From NCBI RefSeq assembly GCF_001882345.1, contig NZ_MINL01000001.1, forward strand, positions 248,001 to 312,000: a stretch of DNA of 64,000 nucleotides, in the 5' to 3' direction. The notes beneath the pieces were generated by a model. It had not been told where the DNA came from, searched no databases, and saw nothing but the letters and a program-made list of their open reading frames with translations. Shown piece after piece: positions 46,600 to 56,788 of this stretch. The position numbers and the translations under genes are program-made. Positions within the stretch are counted from its first letter, which is position 1. The number at the start of each line of letters is the position of its first letter. This DNA comes from Halomonas sp. QHL1 (GTDB lineage Bacteria > Pseudomonadota > Gammaproteobacteria > Pseudomonadales > Halomonadaceae).

Positions 46600-47649
46600 A
46601 TGCGCTTAGCGATTGATGTTATGGGGGGTGACCAAGGCCCTCGTGCGATTATCGCAGGCTCCGCAAAGGCGGTGGTGGAACATCCCGGTCTTGAACTGAT
46701 TTTGTTTGGCCCGCGTCAGCAGATTATTGCTGAGCTTTCGCGCTTGCCGCAGCCCCTGGCTGCGGCAACGTCACGTTTGGTGGCGCGTGATGCGCCCGAA
46801 AGTGTGATGCCGGGGTCAACGGCTGCTTGGGCATTGCGCAAAGGCCATGCGACGAGCATGGCGCACATGCTGCAATGTGTCGCCGATGGTGAAGCGGCTG
46901 CCGGTGTAAGCGCAGGCAACACAGCGGCGCTTGTTGCCTTGGCAAGGCGCGAACTGGGCATGGTCGAGGGCATTTCTCGGCCGGCGATCAGTACGGCGAT
47001 TCCAGCACGCCAAGGGCGCCGATGTTATCTGCTGGACCTAGGTGCCAACGTTGATTCCCCGGCTCATCAGTTGGTCGATTTTGCGCTGATGGGGGCGGCG
47101 ATGGCGCAGTGTGTCGATGGCACGGTTACTCCGCGTGTAGCGCTACTCAATGTTGGTGCAGAAGCCACCAAGGGGAGCGTCAGCGTACGTGAGGCTGACC
47201 GCCTGCTGCGCGAGCGCGCCAGTGGTAGTGCTTTTGACTATCAGGGCTATGCTGAAGGTGGTGATCTGTTCAAAGGTAAGCTAGATGTGGTGGTGTGTGA
47301 TGGTTTTGTGGGCAATGCTGTCCTCAAGGCAAGCGAAGGATTGACGAGTATGTTGGTTGAACGCGTGCAGATGGCATTTGAATCGCGCCTAAGCGGTCGT
47401 TTGGCAAGCCTACTGGCCAAGCCTGTGTTAAAGCGCTTAAAACAAGAGCTTGATCCCGTGCGTTACAACGGGGCCAGTTTATTGGGGTTGCGCGGTATCG
47501 TAGTGAAAAGCCACGGCAGTACTCATGCCGATGGGTTTTACTACGCTATTCGGCGTGCCTTGCAGGAAGTGGAACATAATTTGCCTGCACGGATCGCAGG
47601 CCGCTGGGGTCCGCCATCAAGTGCAAGCGATGGCGCAAATCAGCCATGA
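46600..47649 (+). CDS. plsX: phosphate acyltransferase PlsX
   Basis: Makes acyl-phosphate from acyl-ACP for phospholipid synthesis; peripheral on the inner membrane. It has 349 residues. MRLAIDVMGGDQGPRAIIAG at the N terminus, GVSAGNTAALVALARRELGMVEGISRPAI, LLDLGANVDSPAHQLVDFALMG, NVGAEATKGS, VVCDGFVGNAVLKASEG and the C-terminal GLRGIVVKSHGSTHADGFYYAIRRA match the family. The gene's last codons and stop are the first unit of an exact 21-bp tandem duplication. fabD follows. Confidence 0.96.
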   Translation: MRLAIDVMGGDQGPRAIIAGSAKAVVEHPGLELILFGPRQQIIAELSRLPQPLAAATSRLVARDAPESVMPGSTAAWALRKGHATSMAHMLQCVADGEAAAGVSAGNTAALVALARRELGMVEGISRPAISTAIPARQGRRCYLLDLGANVDSPAHQLVDFALMGAAMAQCVDGTVTPRVALLNVGAEATKGSVSVREADRLLRERASGSAFDYQGYAEGGDLFKGKLDVVVCDGFVGNAVLKASEGLTSMLVERVQMAFESRLSGRLASLLAKPVLKRLKQELDPVRYNGASLLGLRGIVVKSHGSTHADGFYYAIRRALQEVEHNLPARIAGRWGPPSSASDGANQP

Positions 47650-47670
47650 GATGGCGCAAATCAGCCATGA
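47629..47670 (+). repeat. exact 21-bp tandem duplication over the plsX stop
   Basis: The unit at 47629-47649 is repeated without any change at 47650-47670. Both copies end with TGA; the first TGA is the plsX stop codon. The lack of differences suggests a recent event. Confidence 0.92.
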
Positions 47671-47742
47671 TTAGATAATAAATAGCTAGTTTTTTTGCGG
47701 GGTTATAGGTGGCATCAGGATGTGCCAATAATCTCGAATATC

Positions 47743-47754
47743 GCTCATATGAGC
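47743..47754. promoter_or_regulatory. 12-bp perfect palindrome upstream of fabD
   Basis: GCTCATATGAGC reads the same on both strands and lies 29 bases before the fabD ATG, in a 134-base gap. It looks like a dimer operator site, but I cannot match it to a known fatty acid regulator. Confidence 0.35.
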
Positions 47755-47783
47755 AAATGCCTACAAGAGCAAAGGTGAACGAC

Positions 47784-48743
47784 ATGTCTCAACCCCTTGC
47801 CCTCATTTTCCCCGGGCAAGGCTCTCAGCAGCTTGGAATGCTGCGAGAGCTTGCCGAGCGTTATAGTGTGGTGGGAACGACATTTGAGGAAGCGTCGGAT
47901 GCTTTGGGCTACGATTTGTGGAAAGTCGTCCAAGAAGGCCCCGAAGAGTCGCTTAATGCAACTGCCTGCACCCAGCCTGCACTGCTCTCTGCAAGCGTCG
48001 CTATTTGGCGAGTGTGGCAAGAGTTAGAAGGGCCTCGACCAACTGTCATGGCGGGCCATAGCCTAGGCGAATACAGCGCTATGGTGTGCGCAGGTGTCAT
48101 GAGCTTTGCCGAAGGTGTCAATTTAGTGCGCCTGCGCGGAGAAGCCATGCAGGAAGCGGTGCCGGCGGGTGAAGGCGGCATGGCGGCGATCCTGGGTCTA
48201 GCGGACGATGCGGTTGAAGCCGTCTGTGCCAAGGCTGCCCAGGGCGATGTTGTTTCAGCAGTTAACTACAATTCCCCAGGGCAAGTGGTGATAGCCGGTG
48301 CTAAAGCGGCCGTTGAGCGGGCGATGGTTGCCTGCCAAGAGGCCGGTGCTAGGCGCGCCATGGCATTGCCGGTTTCTGTGCCCTCGCACTGCGCGCTGAT
48401 GCGTCCTGCTGCTGAACGCCTGGCAGCGGCTATACAAACGATTGAGCTGCGAGCGCCGCGCTATACGGTGATTCAAAATGTCGATGCTCAAGCCCATGCC
48501 GATACCGCGACACTGAGCACGCGACTAATCGAGCAGCTCTATCAGCCAGTGCGCTGGAGCGCCTGCGTGGAAGCAATGGCGGGCCAGGGCGTGGAGATAT
48601 TTATTGAGTGCGGGCCAGGAAAGGTGTTGACTGGTCTCAATAAGCGTATCGTCAAGGGTAGCAAAGGGTTGGCGGTGAATGATCCTGATAGCCTTGAGTC
48701 TGCGCTTGAGCTAGCGCGTGAAACGTTGGCTGATAAAGCGTGA
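47784..48743 (+). CDS. fabD: malonyl-CoA:ACP transacylase FabD
   Basis: Loads malonyl groups onto ACP for fatty acid synthesis. The ATG at 47784 follows AAGGTG by seven bases and gives 319 residues starting MSQPLALIFPGQGSQQLGML; open frame upstream to 47709 is not needed. The catalytic Ser93 lies in AGHSLGEYSAM; SVPSHCALM holds the catalytic His; CGPGKVLTGLNKRI is near the C terminus. The order plsX-fabD-fabG-acpP-fabF is complete and runs in one direction. Confidence 0.96.
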   Translation: MSQPLALIFPGQGSQQLGMLRELAERYSVVGTTFEEASDALGYDLWKVVQEGPEESLNATACTQPALLSASVAIWRVWQELEGPRPTVMAGHSLGEYSAMVCAGVMSFAEGVNLVRLRGEAMQEAVPAGEGGMAAILGLADDAVEAVCAKAAQGDVVSAVNYNSPGQVVIAGAKAAVERAMVACQEAGARRAMALPVSVPSHCALMRPAAERLAAAIQTIELRAPRYTVIQNVDAQAHADTATLSTRLIEQLYQPVRWSACVEAMAGQGVEIFIECGPGKVLTGLNKRIVKGSKGLAVNDPDSLESALELARETLADKA

Positions 48744-48801
48744 CCAAGGGGTGTTTTATTTCGCTATCCTTGCTTGATTACACGGTTAGAGGCAGAACGT
48801 T

Positions 48802-49545
48802 ATGACGCAAGAGAGTAGAGTTGCCCTGGTAACAGGGGCGAGTCGTGGTATTGGGCAGGCCATTGCTCGCGAGCTGGGTCGCCAAGGCCGTATTGTTATT
48901 GGTACTGCGACTAGCGAGTCAGGTGCTGAGAAAATTGATGCCGATTTGAAAGAGCACGGTATTCAAGGGGCTGGTCTATGCCTTAATGTGACCGACCAAG
49001 CCAGCATCGATAGCGTGTTGAAAACCATTACTGAGCGCTTTGGTGCGCCCACTATTTTGGTCAACAACGCGGGTATCACCCGTGACAATTTGCTGATGCG
49101 TATGAAAGAAGACGAGTGGGACTCCGTCATGGATACCAACTTGAAATCTGTCTATCGTGTTAGTAAGGCGTGTTTGCGTGGTATGACCAAGGCGCGCTTT
49201 GGACGTATTGTGTCGATCAGTTCTGTAGTGGCAACCATGGGCAACCTGGGCCAAACTAACTATGCTGCAGCTAAGGCCGGCATGGAAGGCTTTAGCCGCG
49301 CTCTGGCACGTGAGGTCTCCTCCCGTGCAATTACGGTCAATGCCGTGGCGCCGGGCTTTATTGCCACCGACATGACCGAAGCACTACCTGAAGCACAGCA
49401 CGAAATGTTGCTTAAACAAATTCCGTTGGCCCGTTTAGGGGCGCCGGAAGAGATCGCCGCAGCAGTGGGCTTTTTGACCAGTGATGCAGCCGGTTATATC
49501 ACTGGCGAGACGCTTCATGTGAATGGCGGCATGAATATGCGTTGA
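48802..49545 (+). CDS. fabG: 3-oxoacyl-ACP reductase FabG
   Basis: NADPH-dependent short-chain dehydrogenase for the first reduction of each elongation round. It has 247 residues. TGASRGIG is at 11-18, NNAG near 88-91, the catalytic Tyr154 and Lys158 lie in [13 protein letters not shown] with Ser140/141 before them, and [11 protein letters not shown] and [12 protein letters not shown] complete the pattern. It sits between fabD and acpP. Confidence 0.96.
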   Translation: MTQESRVALVTGASRGIGQAIARELGRQGRIVIGTATSESGAEKIDADLKEHGIQGAGLCLNVTDQASIDSVLKTITERFGAPTILVNNAGITRDNLLMRMKEDEWDSVMDTNLKSVYRVSKACLRGMTKARFGRIVSISSVVATMGNLGQTNYAAAKAGMEGFSRALAREVSSRAITVNAVAPGFIATDMTEALPEAQHEMLLKQIPLARLGAPEEIAAAVGFLTSDAAGYITGETLHVNGGMNMR

Positions 49546-49548
49546 TGG

Positions 49549-49579
49549 CCTTGGGTTTGGCGGTTGCGTCTACCCAAGG
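49549..49579 (+). other. hairpin between fabG and acpP
   Basis: CCTTGGGT (49549-49556) and ACCCAAGG (49572-49579) are perfect 8-bp arms with a 15-base loop, beginning three bases after the fabG stop. No U tract follows. It may protect or partly end the fabG message before the highly expressed acpP. Confidence 0.4.
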
Positions 49580-49669
49580 GCGTCTATAAACTACCCCGCA
49601 GCTTTTGGCTTGCGGTTTCCAAATAGCTGGTTATCAAAAACGGCTAATGTGAACGACTGGAGTACGTTA

Positions 49670-49903
49670 ATGAGTACTATTGAAGAGCGCGTGAAGAAAG
49701 TTGTAGCAGAGCGCCTGAACGTTAAAGAAGAAGACATCCAAAACAGCTCTTCTTTTACAGAAGACTTGGGTGCTGATTCGCTCGACACCGTTGAGCTGGT
49801 AATGGCTTTGGAAGAGGAATTCGATACTGAAATTCCCGACGAAGAAGCTGAGAAGATCACCACGGTTCAAGAAGCCATCAATTACGTGAACGCCCACCAG
49901 TAA
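49670..49903 (+). CDS. acpP: acyl carrier protein
   Basis: Acidic 77-residue carrier of acyl chains. The phosphopantetheine site is Ser37 in [40 protein letters not shown] opens the protein and the C terminus is [13 protein letters not shown]. The ATG at 49670 follows TGGAG by about eight bases; the frame upstream is open but not coding. An intrinsic terminator lies downstream. Confidence 0.97.
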   Translation: MSTIEERVKKVVAERLNVKEEDIQNSSSFTEDLGADSLDTVELVMALEEEFDTEIPDEEAEKITTVQEAINYVNAHQ

Positions 49904-49952
49904 GGGCTGCGTCGATGCATCGAACCAGGGTGGGGTGCTAATCACCCGCCTT

Positions 49953-49985
49953 AAAAGCCGTCCTTTCCCAGGGCGGCTTTTTTGC
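49953..49985 (+). terminator. intrinsic terminator after acpP
   Basis: AAAAGCCGTCC (49953-49963) pairs with GGGCGGCTTTT (49971-49981, one G-U) with loop TTTCCCA, followed by TTTTTG. It separates the abundant acpP message from fabF, which may allow read-through. Confidence 0.85.
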
Positions 49986-50095
49986 TTTGCAGCCACAATG
50001 CTTATAACGTTCAATCTCCGTTATACTGTTGACCAAATTTAAGCAGCAAATGACCCAAGTGGGTCGCGTCACCATGGATGCCTGGAGGAAAGCTG

Positions 50096-51334
50096 ATGGC
50101 ACGGAAAAGGGTAGTGGTAACTGGGTTAGGCCTGGTGACCCCAGTGGGTAATAGCGTTGATGAGTCGTGGGCCAACATTGTGGCCGGTAAAAGCGGTATT
50201 ACGCCTATTGAGCATTTCGACACCAGCGGTTTTAACACCCGCTTTGGTGGATCGATCAAAAACTTTGATATTAGCCCGTATCTGAATCCTAAAGATGCCC
50301 GCAAGATGGATCTGTTTATTCAGTACGGCATGGCGGCGGGTGCCCAAGCGGTAGAAGATTCCGGCATAGAGTGCACCGAAGAGAATGCCGACCGTATCGG
50401 TGTGGCGATCGGCTCAGGCATCGGTGGCCTACCCATGATTGAGCATAACCACAACGCACTCAATAAAGGTGGTGCCCGCAAGGTATCGCCATTCTTCGTG
50501 CCGGGCTCTATCATCAATATGATTTCGGGCAATATGGCGATTCAGCACGGCTTCAGAGGCCCGAACATTGCCATTACCACCGCTTGCACAACGGGTACCC
50601 ATAATATTGGCTACAGCGCCCGCACCATTGCCTATGGCGATGCGGACGTGATGATCTGCGGTGGCGCTGAAATGGCCACTACGCCGCTAGGCCTGGGCGG
50701 TTTCTCTGCTGCTCGCGCGCTCTCTACGCGTAATGAAGATCCAGAAGCGGCAAGCCGTCCCTGGGATACAGATCGTGATGGGTTTGTGCTGTCCGACGGG
50801 GCCGGTGTGCTGGTGCTTGAAGAGTATGAACACGCCAAGGCGCGGGGTGCCAACATCTACGCCGAGCTGGTGGGCTTTGGTATGAGCGACGACGCTTATC
50901 ACATGACCTCGCCGCCGGAAGATGGGCGTGGCGCAGCGCTCTCCATGCGCAATGCGATCAAAGACGCCCAGGTTGATGTTTCTTCGGTTCACTACATCAA
51001 TGCCCACGGCACCTCCACTGCAGCAGGCGATTTGGCAGAAAGCCGTGCCATTGAGAACGTCCTGGGTGGCGCCGCTAACAGCGTGGCAGTGAGCTCCACC
51101 AAGTCGATGATTGGTCACCTGTTGGGTGCCGCCGGTGCGGTAGAGGCGGTGTTCAGCATCCTGGCTATTCGTGATCAGATCGCACCCCCCACGATTAATC
51201 TGGATAACCCGCAGGAAGGTTGCAACCTCGACTACGTGCCGCATACCGCAAGGGATATGCGCATTGATATGGCGCTTTCAAACTCCTTCGGCTTTGGTGG
51301 TACCAACGGCTCGCTGCTGTTTAAGAAGGTGTAG
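50096..51334 (+). CDS. fabF: 3-oxoacyl-ACP synthase II FabF
   Basis: Condensing enzyme that elongates acyl-ACP with malonyl-ACP and sets the unsaturated fatty acid balance with temperature. The ATG at 50096 has GGAGGAAAG just upstream and gives 412 residues, as E. coli FabF. The catalytic triad is Cys164 (TTACTTGTH), His304 (NAHGTST) and His341 ([13 protein letters not shown]). [12 protein letters not shown] and [15 protein letters not shown] are the family ends. pabC follows after six bases. Confidence 0.97.
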   Translation: MARKRVVVTGLGLVTPVGNSVDESWANIVAGKSGITPIEHFDTSGFNTRFGGSIKNFDISPYLNPKDARKMDLFIQYGMAAGAQAVEDSGIECTEENADRIGVAIGSGIGGLPMIEHNHNALNKGGARKVSPFFVPGSIINMISGNMAIQHGFRGPNIAITTACTTGTHNIGYSARTIAYGDADVMICGGAEMATTPLGLGGFSAARALSTRNEDPEAASRPWDTDRDGFVLSDGAGVLVLEEYEHAKARGANIYAELVGFGMSDDAYHMTSPPEDGRGAALSMRNAIKDAQVDVSSVHYINAHGTSTAAGDLAESRAIENVLGGAANSVAVSSTKSMIGHLLGAAGAVEAVFSILAIRDQIAPPTINLDNPQEGCNLDYVPHTARDMRIDMALSNSFGFGGTNGSLLFKKV

Positions 51335-51340
51335 TTAGCG

Positions 51341-52153
51341 ATGCTGCCGCCTACGTTATCGGATGATCAATTTGTGCCGTTTGATGATCGTGGGCTGGCG
51401 TATGGGGATGGCCTCTTTGAAACGGTGCTGTTGCTTGCGGGAAAGCCAGTACTGTGGCGCTATCACACGGCACGCCTAGCGCAGGGCTGTCATCGCCTGG
51501 GGATACCGGTACCTTGCCAGGAGGCGCTTGACGCCACTTGGCAGGGCGCCCTCACCGCTGAATTCGAAGTGCTTAAGCTCATACTGACGCGGGGCAGTGG
51601 AGGGCGTGGCTATGCCCAGCCCGATCAGGTAGCACCGCGTTTGCTTAGCCGTAGAACGCCGTTTCAACCGTCGGTTGAGCGCTGGCAGAAGGGGGTGACG
51701 TTACGTCTTTGCGACTTGCAGCTTGCTCGTCAGCCCCGCTTGGCAGGTATCAAGCACTTAAATCGACTGGAAAACGTACTGGCCCGCCAAGAGTGGAGCG
51801 ATGCCACTATTGCCGAAGGTGTGCTGGCCGATAGTGAAGGTTTTGTCATAGAAGCCACTAGCATGAATATTTTTTGGCAGCGGGCGGGGGAGGTGTTAAC
51901 CCCTCTGCTTGACCAGTGCGGCGTAGCTGGCGCGCTGCGCGCCGCACTGCTTGAACAGGGTGTCGTCACTCAGGCTTCGCTTATGCTTCATCAACTTGCT
52001 GATGTTGAACGGCTATGGGTGGCAAACTCTGTCCAGGGGGTGTGGCCAGTTACTCAGCTACTTGCAGCGGATGGCTCGCTGCTACAGCGCTGGTCTTTAA
52101 GTCAGCCTGACCCGTTCCAGCGCTTGGCGCATCAGCTATTGGGTATTGCTTAA
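51341..52153 (+). CDS. pabC: aminodeoxychorismate lyase PabC
   Basis: Pyridoxal-phosphate enzyme (fold type IV) that releases p-aminobenzoate from aminodeoxychorismate for folate synthesis. It has 270 residues. DDRGLAYGDGLFETVLL at the N terminus, the PLP-binding Lys138 in LAGIKHLNRLENVLARQ, EGFVIEATSMNIFW and LWVANSVQGVWPV match the family; the related D-amino acid and branched-chain transaminases are less likely given the fabF-mltG context. Its 3' side carries a 15-bp tandem duplication. Confidence 0.93.
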   Translation: MLPPTLSDDQFVPFDDRGLAYGDGLFETVLLLAGKPVLWRYHTARLAQGCHRLGIPVPCQEALDATWQGALTAEFEVLKLILTRGSGGRGYAQPDQVAPRLLSRRTPFQPSVERWQKGVTLRLCDLQLARQPRLAGIKHLNRLENVLARQEWSDATIAEGVLADSEGFVIEATSMNIFWQRAGEVLTPLLDQCGVAGALRAALLEQGVVTQASLMLHQLADVERLWVANSVQGVWPVTQLLAADGSLLQRWSLSQPDPFQRLAHQLLGIA

Positions 52154-52161
52154 ACGCCACT

Positions 52162-52191
52162 GTTTGTTTAGAGATCGTTTGTTTAGATATC
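52162..52191 (+). repeat. 15-bp tandem duplication after pabC
   Basis: GTTTGTTTAGAGATC (52162-52176) and GTTTGTTTAGATATC (52177-52191), 14 of 15 identical, begin eight bases after the pabC stop. Confidence 0.85.
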
Positions 52192-52215
52192 GCCCTGCAA
52201 TTTTTTAGAGGTGTC

Positions 52216-53223
52216 ATGGTGAAACGGTTATTAACCGCTTTATTGGTATTGGTTGTCGTCGCGGCTGCATGTGCAGCGGGCGGTTATTTCTATTGGCAGA
52301 GCCGATTAGAGGCACCACTAGCGCTCGATGAGCCAATGCTTTACCAAGTGCCCTCTGGCGCGGGCTTTAATCAGGTAGTGGCGCAATTGGAAAATCAGGG
52401 CGTGCTGGAAGATGCCTGGGCGTTTCGCTTGCTAGCGCGGGTCGAGCCGGAGCGCGTGCCGCGGCTGCGTACCGGTGAGTATCAGCTGTTGCCGGATATG
52501 AGCGGTCTGGAAATGATGGCCCTGTTGGGTAGCAATAAAGTGGTTACCTACTCGCTGACTATTCCAGAGGGCTGGTCTTTTCGACAGATGCGCGAGTTGC
52601 TCGATGCCGCGCCGAAACTCGACCATCGCACTGCGGAGTTGAGCGATGCAGAGGTGATGACGCTACTCGACCGAGAAGACACCTTCCCCGAAGGCTGGTT
52701 CTTTCCCGATACCTATCGCTATCACCTGGGGATGAGCGATGTTGATATCCTGCGCCAATCATTGGAGCGGATGGAGCGAATCCTTGAAGAAGTTTGGGAA
52801 GAGCGCGCGGACGACCTAACCATTGAGACCCCCTACGAAGCGCTGATCATGGCCTCGTTAATCGAGCGGGAAACCGGTGCGCCCGAGGAGCGGCGCGAAA
52901 TTGCCGGGGTGTTTAAGCGCCGCATGGAGCAGGGCATGCGCCTGCAAACCGACCCGACGATTATTTACGGCATGGGTGAGCGTTATGAAGGGCGGATAAC
53001 TCGCGCCGATATCCGCGAGGCCACGCCGTATAATACGTATGTCATTGACGGAATACCGCCCACGCCTATTGCCATGCCTGGGCGCGCCTCCTTAGAGGCA
53101 GCGGTGAATCCATTGCCTGGCGAGACGCTCTATTTCGTTTCCCGTGGGGATGGTACACACCACTTCTCGCGTACGTTGCGGGAACATAACAATGCCGTTA
53201 ATCGCTATATCCGCAACCGATAA
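52216..53223 (+). CDS. mltG: endolytic murein transglycosylase MltG
   Basis: Membrane-anchored lytic transglycosylase that cuts nascent glycan chains. It has 335 residues: a membrane segment near 5-26, a LysM-like subdomain around 40-105 (YQVPSGAGFNQVVAQLENQGVL), and the YceG domain. The catalytic Glu217 is in MASLIERETG; RRMEQGMRLQTDPTIIYGMG and YNTYVIDGIPPTPIAMPGRASLEAA are the conserved core. It lies between pabC and tmk as in E. coli and Pseudomonas. Confidence 0.95.
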   Translation: MVKRLLTALLVLVVVAAACAAGGYFYWQSRLEAPLALDEPMLYQVPSGAGFNQVVAQLENQGVLEDAWAFRLLARVEPERVPRLRTGEYQLLPDMSGLEMMALLGSNKVVTYSLTIPEGWSFRQMRELLDAAPKLDHRTAELSDAEVMTLLDREDTFPEGWFFPDTYRYHLGMSDVDILRQSLERMERILEEVWEERADDLTIETPYEALIMASLIERETGAPEERREIAGVFKRRMEQGMRLQTDPTIIYGMGERYEGRITRADIREATPYNTYVIDGIPPTPIAMPGRASLEAAVNPLPGETLYFVSRGDGTHHFSRTLREHNNAVNRYIRNR

Positions 53224-53248
53224 TAGCCATGACTGATCACCACATTAA

Positions 53249-54888
<1,640 letters not shown>

Positions 54889-54940
54889 CGGTATTTGTTC
54901 AATCTCCCACGGCTGTTCAAAACAGTGCAGCGAGGTCGTC

Positions 54941-55276
54941 ATGGCAGCTCAGAAAGCGCTCTCTCTTACCGTTCCGGATGTGTCGACTTTGCTTTCCGCA
55001 TATATGCCTTTTCTGGATCGCGGAGGGATTTTTGTGCCCACCCAGACCCCTTACGCGCTTGACCAGCAAGTGTTTTTGCTGCTCACACTGCCGGGTGAAA
55101 GCGAACGCCTTTCTGTGACCGGTCAAGTGGTGTGGGTATCGCCGGAAGGGGTGAGTGGCCGCCGTATGCCTGGTATTGGCCTGCATTTCAGTCAGCAAGA
55201 CTATCCTGTGCGTGACCGCATCGAGACGCTGCTTGCCGGTCAGTTAGATAAAGCAGCTCCATCGTTCACGCTTTGA
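54941..55276 (+). CDS. pilZ: type IV pilus assembly protein PilZ
   Basis: A 111-residue PilZ protein. YMPFLDRGGIFVPTQTPYALDQQVFLLLTLPGE and GQVVWVSPEGVSGRRMPGIGLHF match PilZ of Pseudomonas, which is needed for type IV pili and works with the extension ATPase PilB. The N-terminal RxxxR motif needed for cyclic-di-GMP binding is absent (the N terminus is AAQKALSLTVPDVSTLL), so it should not bind this signal. The ATG at 54941 follows GAGG by five bases. Its place after holB is the same as in Pseudomonas. Confidence 0.93.
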   Translation: MAAQKALSLTVPDVSTLLSAYMPFLDRGGIFVPTQTPYALDQQVFLLLTLPGESERLSVTGQVVWVSPEGVSGRRMPGIGLHFSQQDYPVRDRIETLLAGQLDKAAPSFTL

Positions 55277-55346
55277 ATCAAACCCTCGCTTACGCTTTGA
55301 ATGCAATGATCATTGTGTTTATGGCTTAGCCGTTGTCGAGACCTGT

Positions 55347-56177
55347 ATGTTTGTTGATTCACACTGTCATTTAGATCGTTTATCCGACCAGACCCATGGG
55401 GGCGATATCGCCGCCACCCTGGCAGCCGCTCGCGCTGCCCATGTCAGTCAATTTCTTGCTGTAGCGGTTACGTTAGAAGATATGCCGCAACTGGCGGCCA
55501 TTGCCCGCGCCCATCACGATGTGGCAATTTCCGCTGGATTACACCCCTTGCACCACAGTGACAGCGAACCCAGCGTTGCGGATATTAAAGAGGCCGCGGA
55601 ACAGTATGGGGCGGTGGCGATCGGCGAAACCGGCCTGGATTACCACTACCAAGACAGCGTGCCTATCGAGATTCAGCACGAGCGCTTCAAGCGTCACTTA
55701 ATCGCTGCGCGTGAGTTAGAGCTGCCGGTGATTATTCACACCCGCGAAGCCAAACAGGAAACCTTGGCCTTGCTGCGTGAATATAGCGACCCACGCGTGG
55801 GTGGTGTATTACACTGTTTTACTGAAGATATGGCGATGGCCCGTGAGGCGGTGCGACTGGGTTTTTATATCTCGCTATCGGGGATTATCACTTTTCGCAA
55901 TGCTGCTCCGCTGCGTGAGCTTGCCCGGCAGCTGCCGCTGGATCGCCTGCTGATTGAGACCGATAGCCCTTATCTAGCGCCCGTTCCTCATCGCGGCAAG
56001 CCCAATGAGCCCGCTTGGGTGGTGCAAGTGGGTGAGTGCATCGCCCAGGAGCGGGGCATCAGTGTCGATGAAGTGGCCATGCAGACGACCGCCAATTTTT
56101 ATCAGCTCTTTCGTGCCGCGGCTCCCGGTGCTCCGGAACACGTCAAAGAGGCGCTGGCGCACTCTGGGCTTCTGTAA
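55347..56177 (+). CDS. tatD: TatD family metal-dependent DNase
   Basis: Metal-dependent hydrolase of the TIM-barrel amidohydrolase superfamily, likely a 3'-5' exonuclease. It has 276 residues. VDSHCHLD near the N terminus gives the first metal ligands; GLHP, GETGLDYHY, LPVIIHTREAKQETL, HCFTEDMAMA and LIETDSPYLAPVPHRGKPNEP give the rest. The C terminus is normal. The gene keeps its usual place after holB and pilZ. Confidence 0.94.
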   Translation: MFVDSHCHLDRLSDQTHGGDIAATLAAARAAHVSQFLAVAVTLEDMPQLAAIARAHHDVAISAGLHPLHHSDSEPSVADIKEAAEQYGAVAIGETGLDYHYQDSVPIEIQHERFKRHLIAARELELPVIIHTREAKQETLALLREYSDPRVGGVLHCFTEDMAMAREAVRLGFYISLSGIITFRNAAPLRELARQLPLDRLLIETDSPYLAPVPHRGKPNEPAWVVQVGECIAQERGISVDEVAMQTTANFYQLFRAAAPGAPEHVKEALAHSGLL

Positions 56178-56215
56178 CCAATGCGCCCTGAATACGCTCA
56201 AGCGAGGTGGGCGAG

Positions 56216-56788
56216 ATGAATATTGATCGATTACTGCAGCAAGGTAGCGGAGACGAGGAACGCGCTGGTGCTATTCCACCGCTCGATGAGTGGCACCCAG
56301 CGCTCTCTGGCGATATGAATATCGTTATTCACGCCGACGGTAGCTGGTCGCACGAAGGCCAGCCGTTTGCCCGCCCCAAGGTAGCGCGCCTATTGGCAAC
56401 GCTGCTGCGCCTTGATGACGAGGGCTACTGCCTGGTCACGCCGGTGGAACGCTGGCGGATAAAGGTCGAAGACCTGCCGCTGGTCGCCGTAGAAGCTGAC
56501 TTCCGTGACGGTGCCTGGTGGTTTACCACTCAGTTTGACGATGTTGTTCGCTTAGATGCCGAGCATCCGCTCTCTATCACCTTAACCCCCCAAGATGAGG
56601 CGGTCCCGCAGTTGCCGGTGCGTTTTGGGCTGGCCGCTAGGTTGCACCGCAATGTCTATTATCAACTGGTTGAGGCCGCGGAAGCCCGAGAGATAGGCAA
56701 CGGTACGAGTGAGCTAGGACTAGAGAGTGCCGGGCAGTGGTTTGCGCTGGGTCAGATTGATGATGAGCTAATTGGCGAGGCCCCGTGA
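56216..56788 (+). CDS. DUF1285 protein
   Basis: A 190-residue protein of family DUF1285, function unknown to me. The ATG at 56216 has GAGGTG six bases upstream. Motifs seen are PPLDEWHPALSGDMNIVIHADGSW near residues 20-43 (the family's D-G-x-W region), FARPKVARLLATLLRLDDEGYCLVTPVERW and LPVRFGLAARLHRNVYYQLVEAA, then SAGQWFALG near the end. It follows tatD as in Pseudomonas and its stop overlaps the helicase start by four bases (GTGA), which hints at joint expression with a DNA enzyme. Confidence 0.87.
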   Translation: MNIDRLLQQGSGDEERAGAIPPLDEWHPALSGDMNIVIHADGSWSHEGQPFARPKVARLLATLLRLDDEGYCLVTPVERWRIKVEDLPLVAVEADFRDGAWWFTTQFDDVVRLDAEHPLSITLTPQDEAVPQLPVRFGLAARLHRNVYYQLVEAAEAREIGNGTSELGLESAGQWFALGQIDDELIGEAP

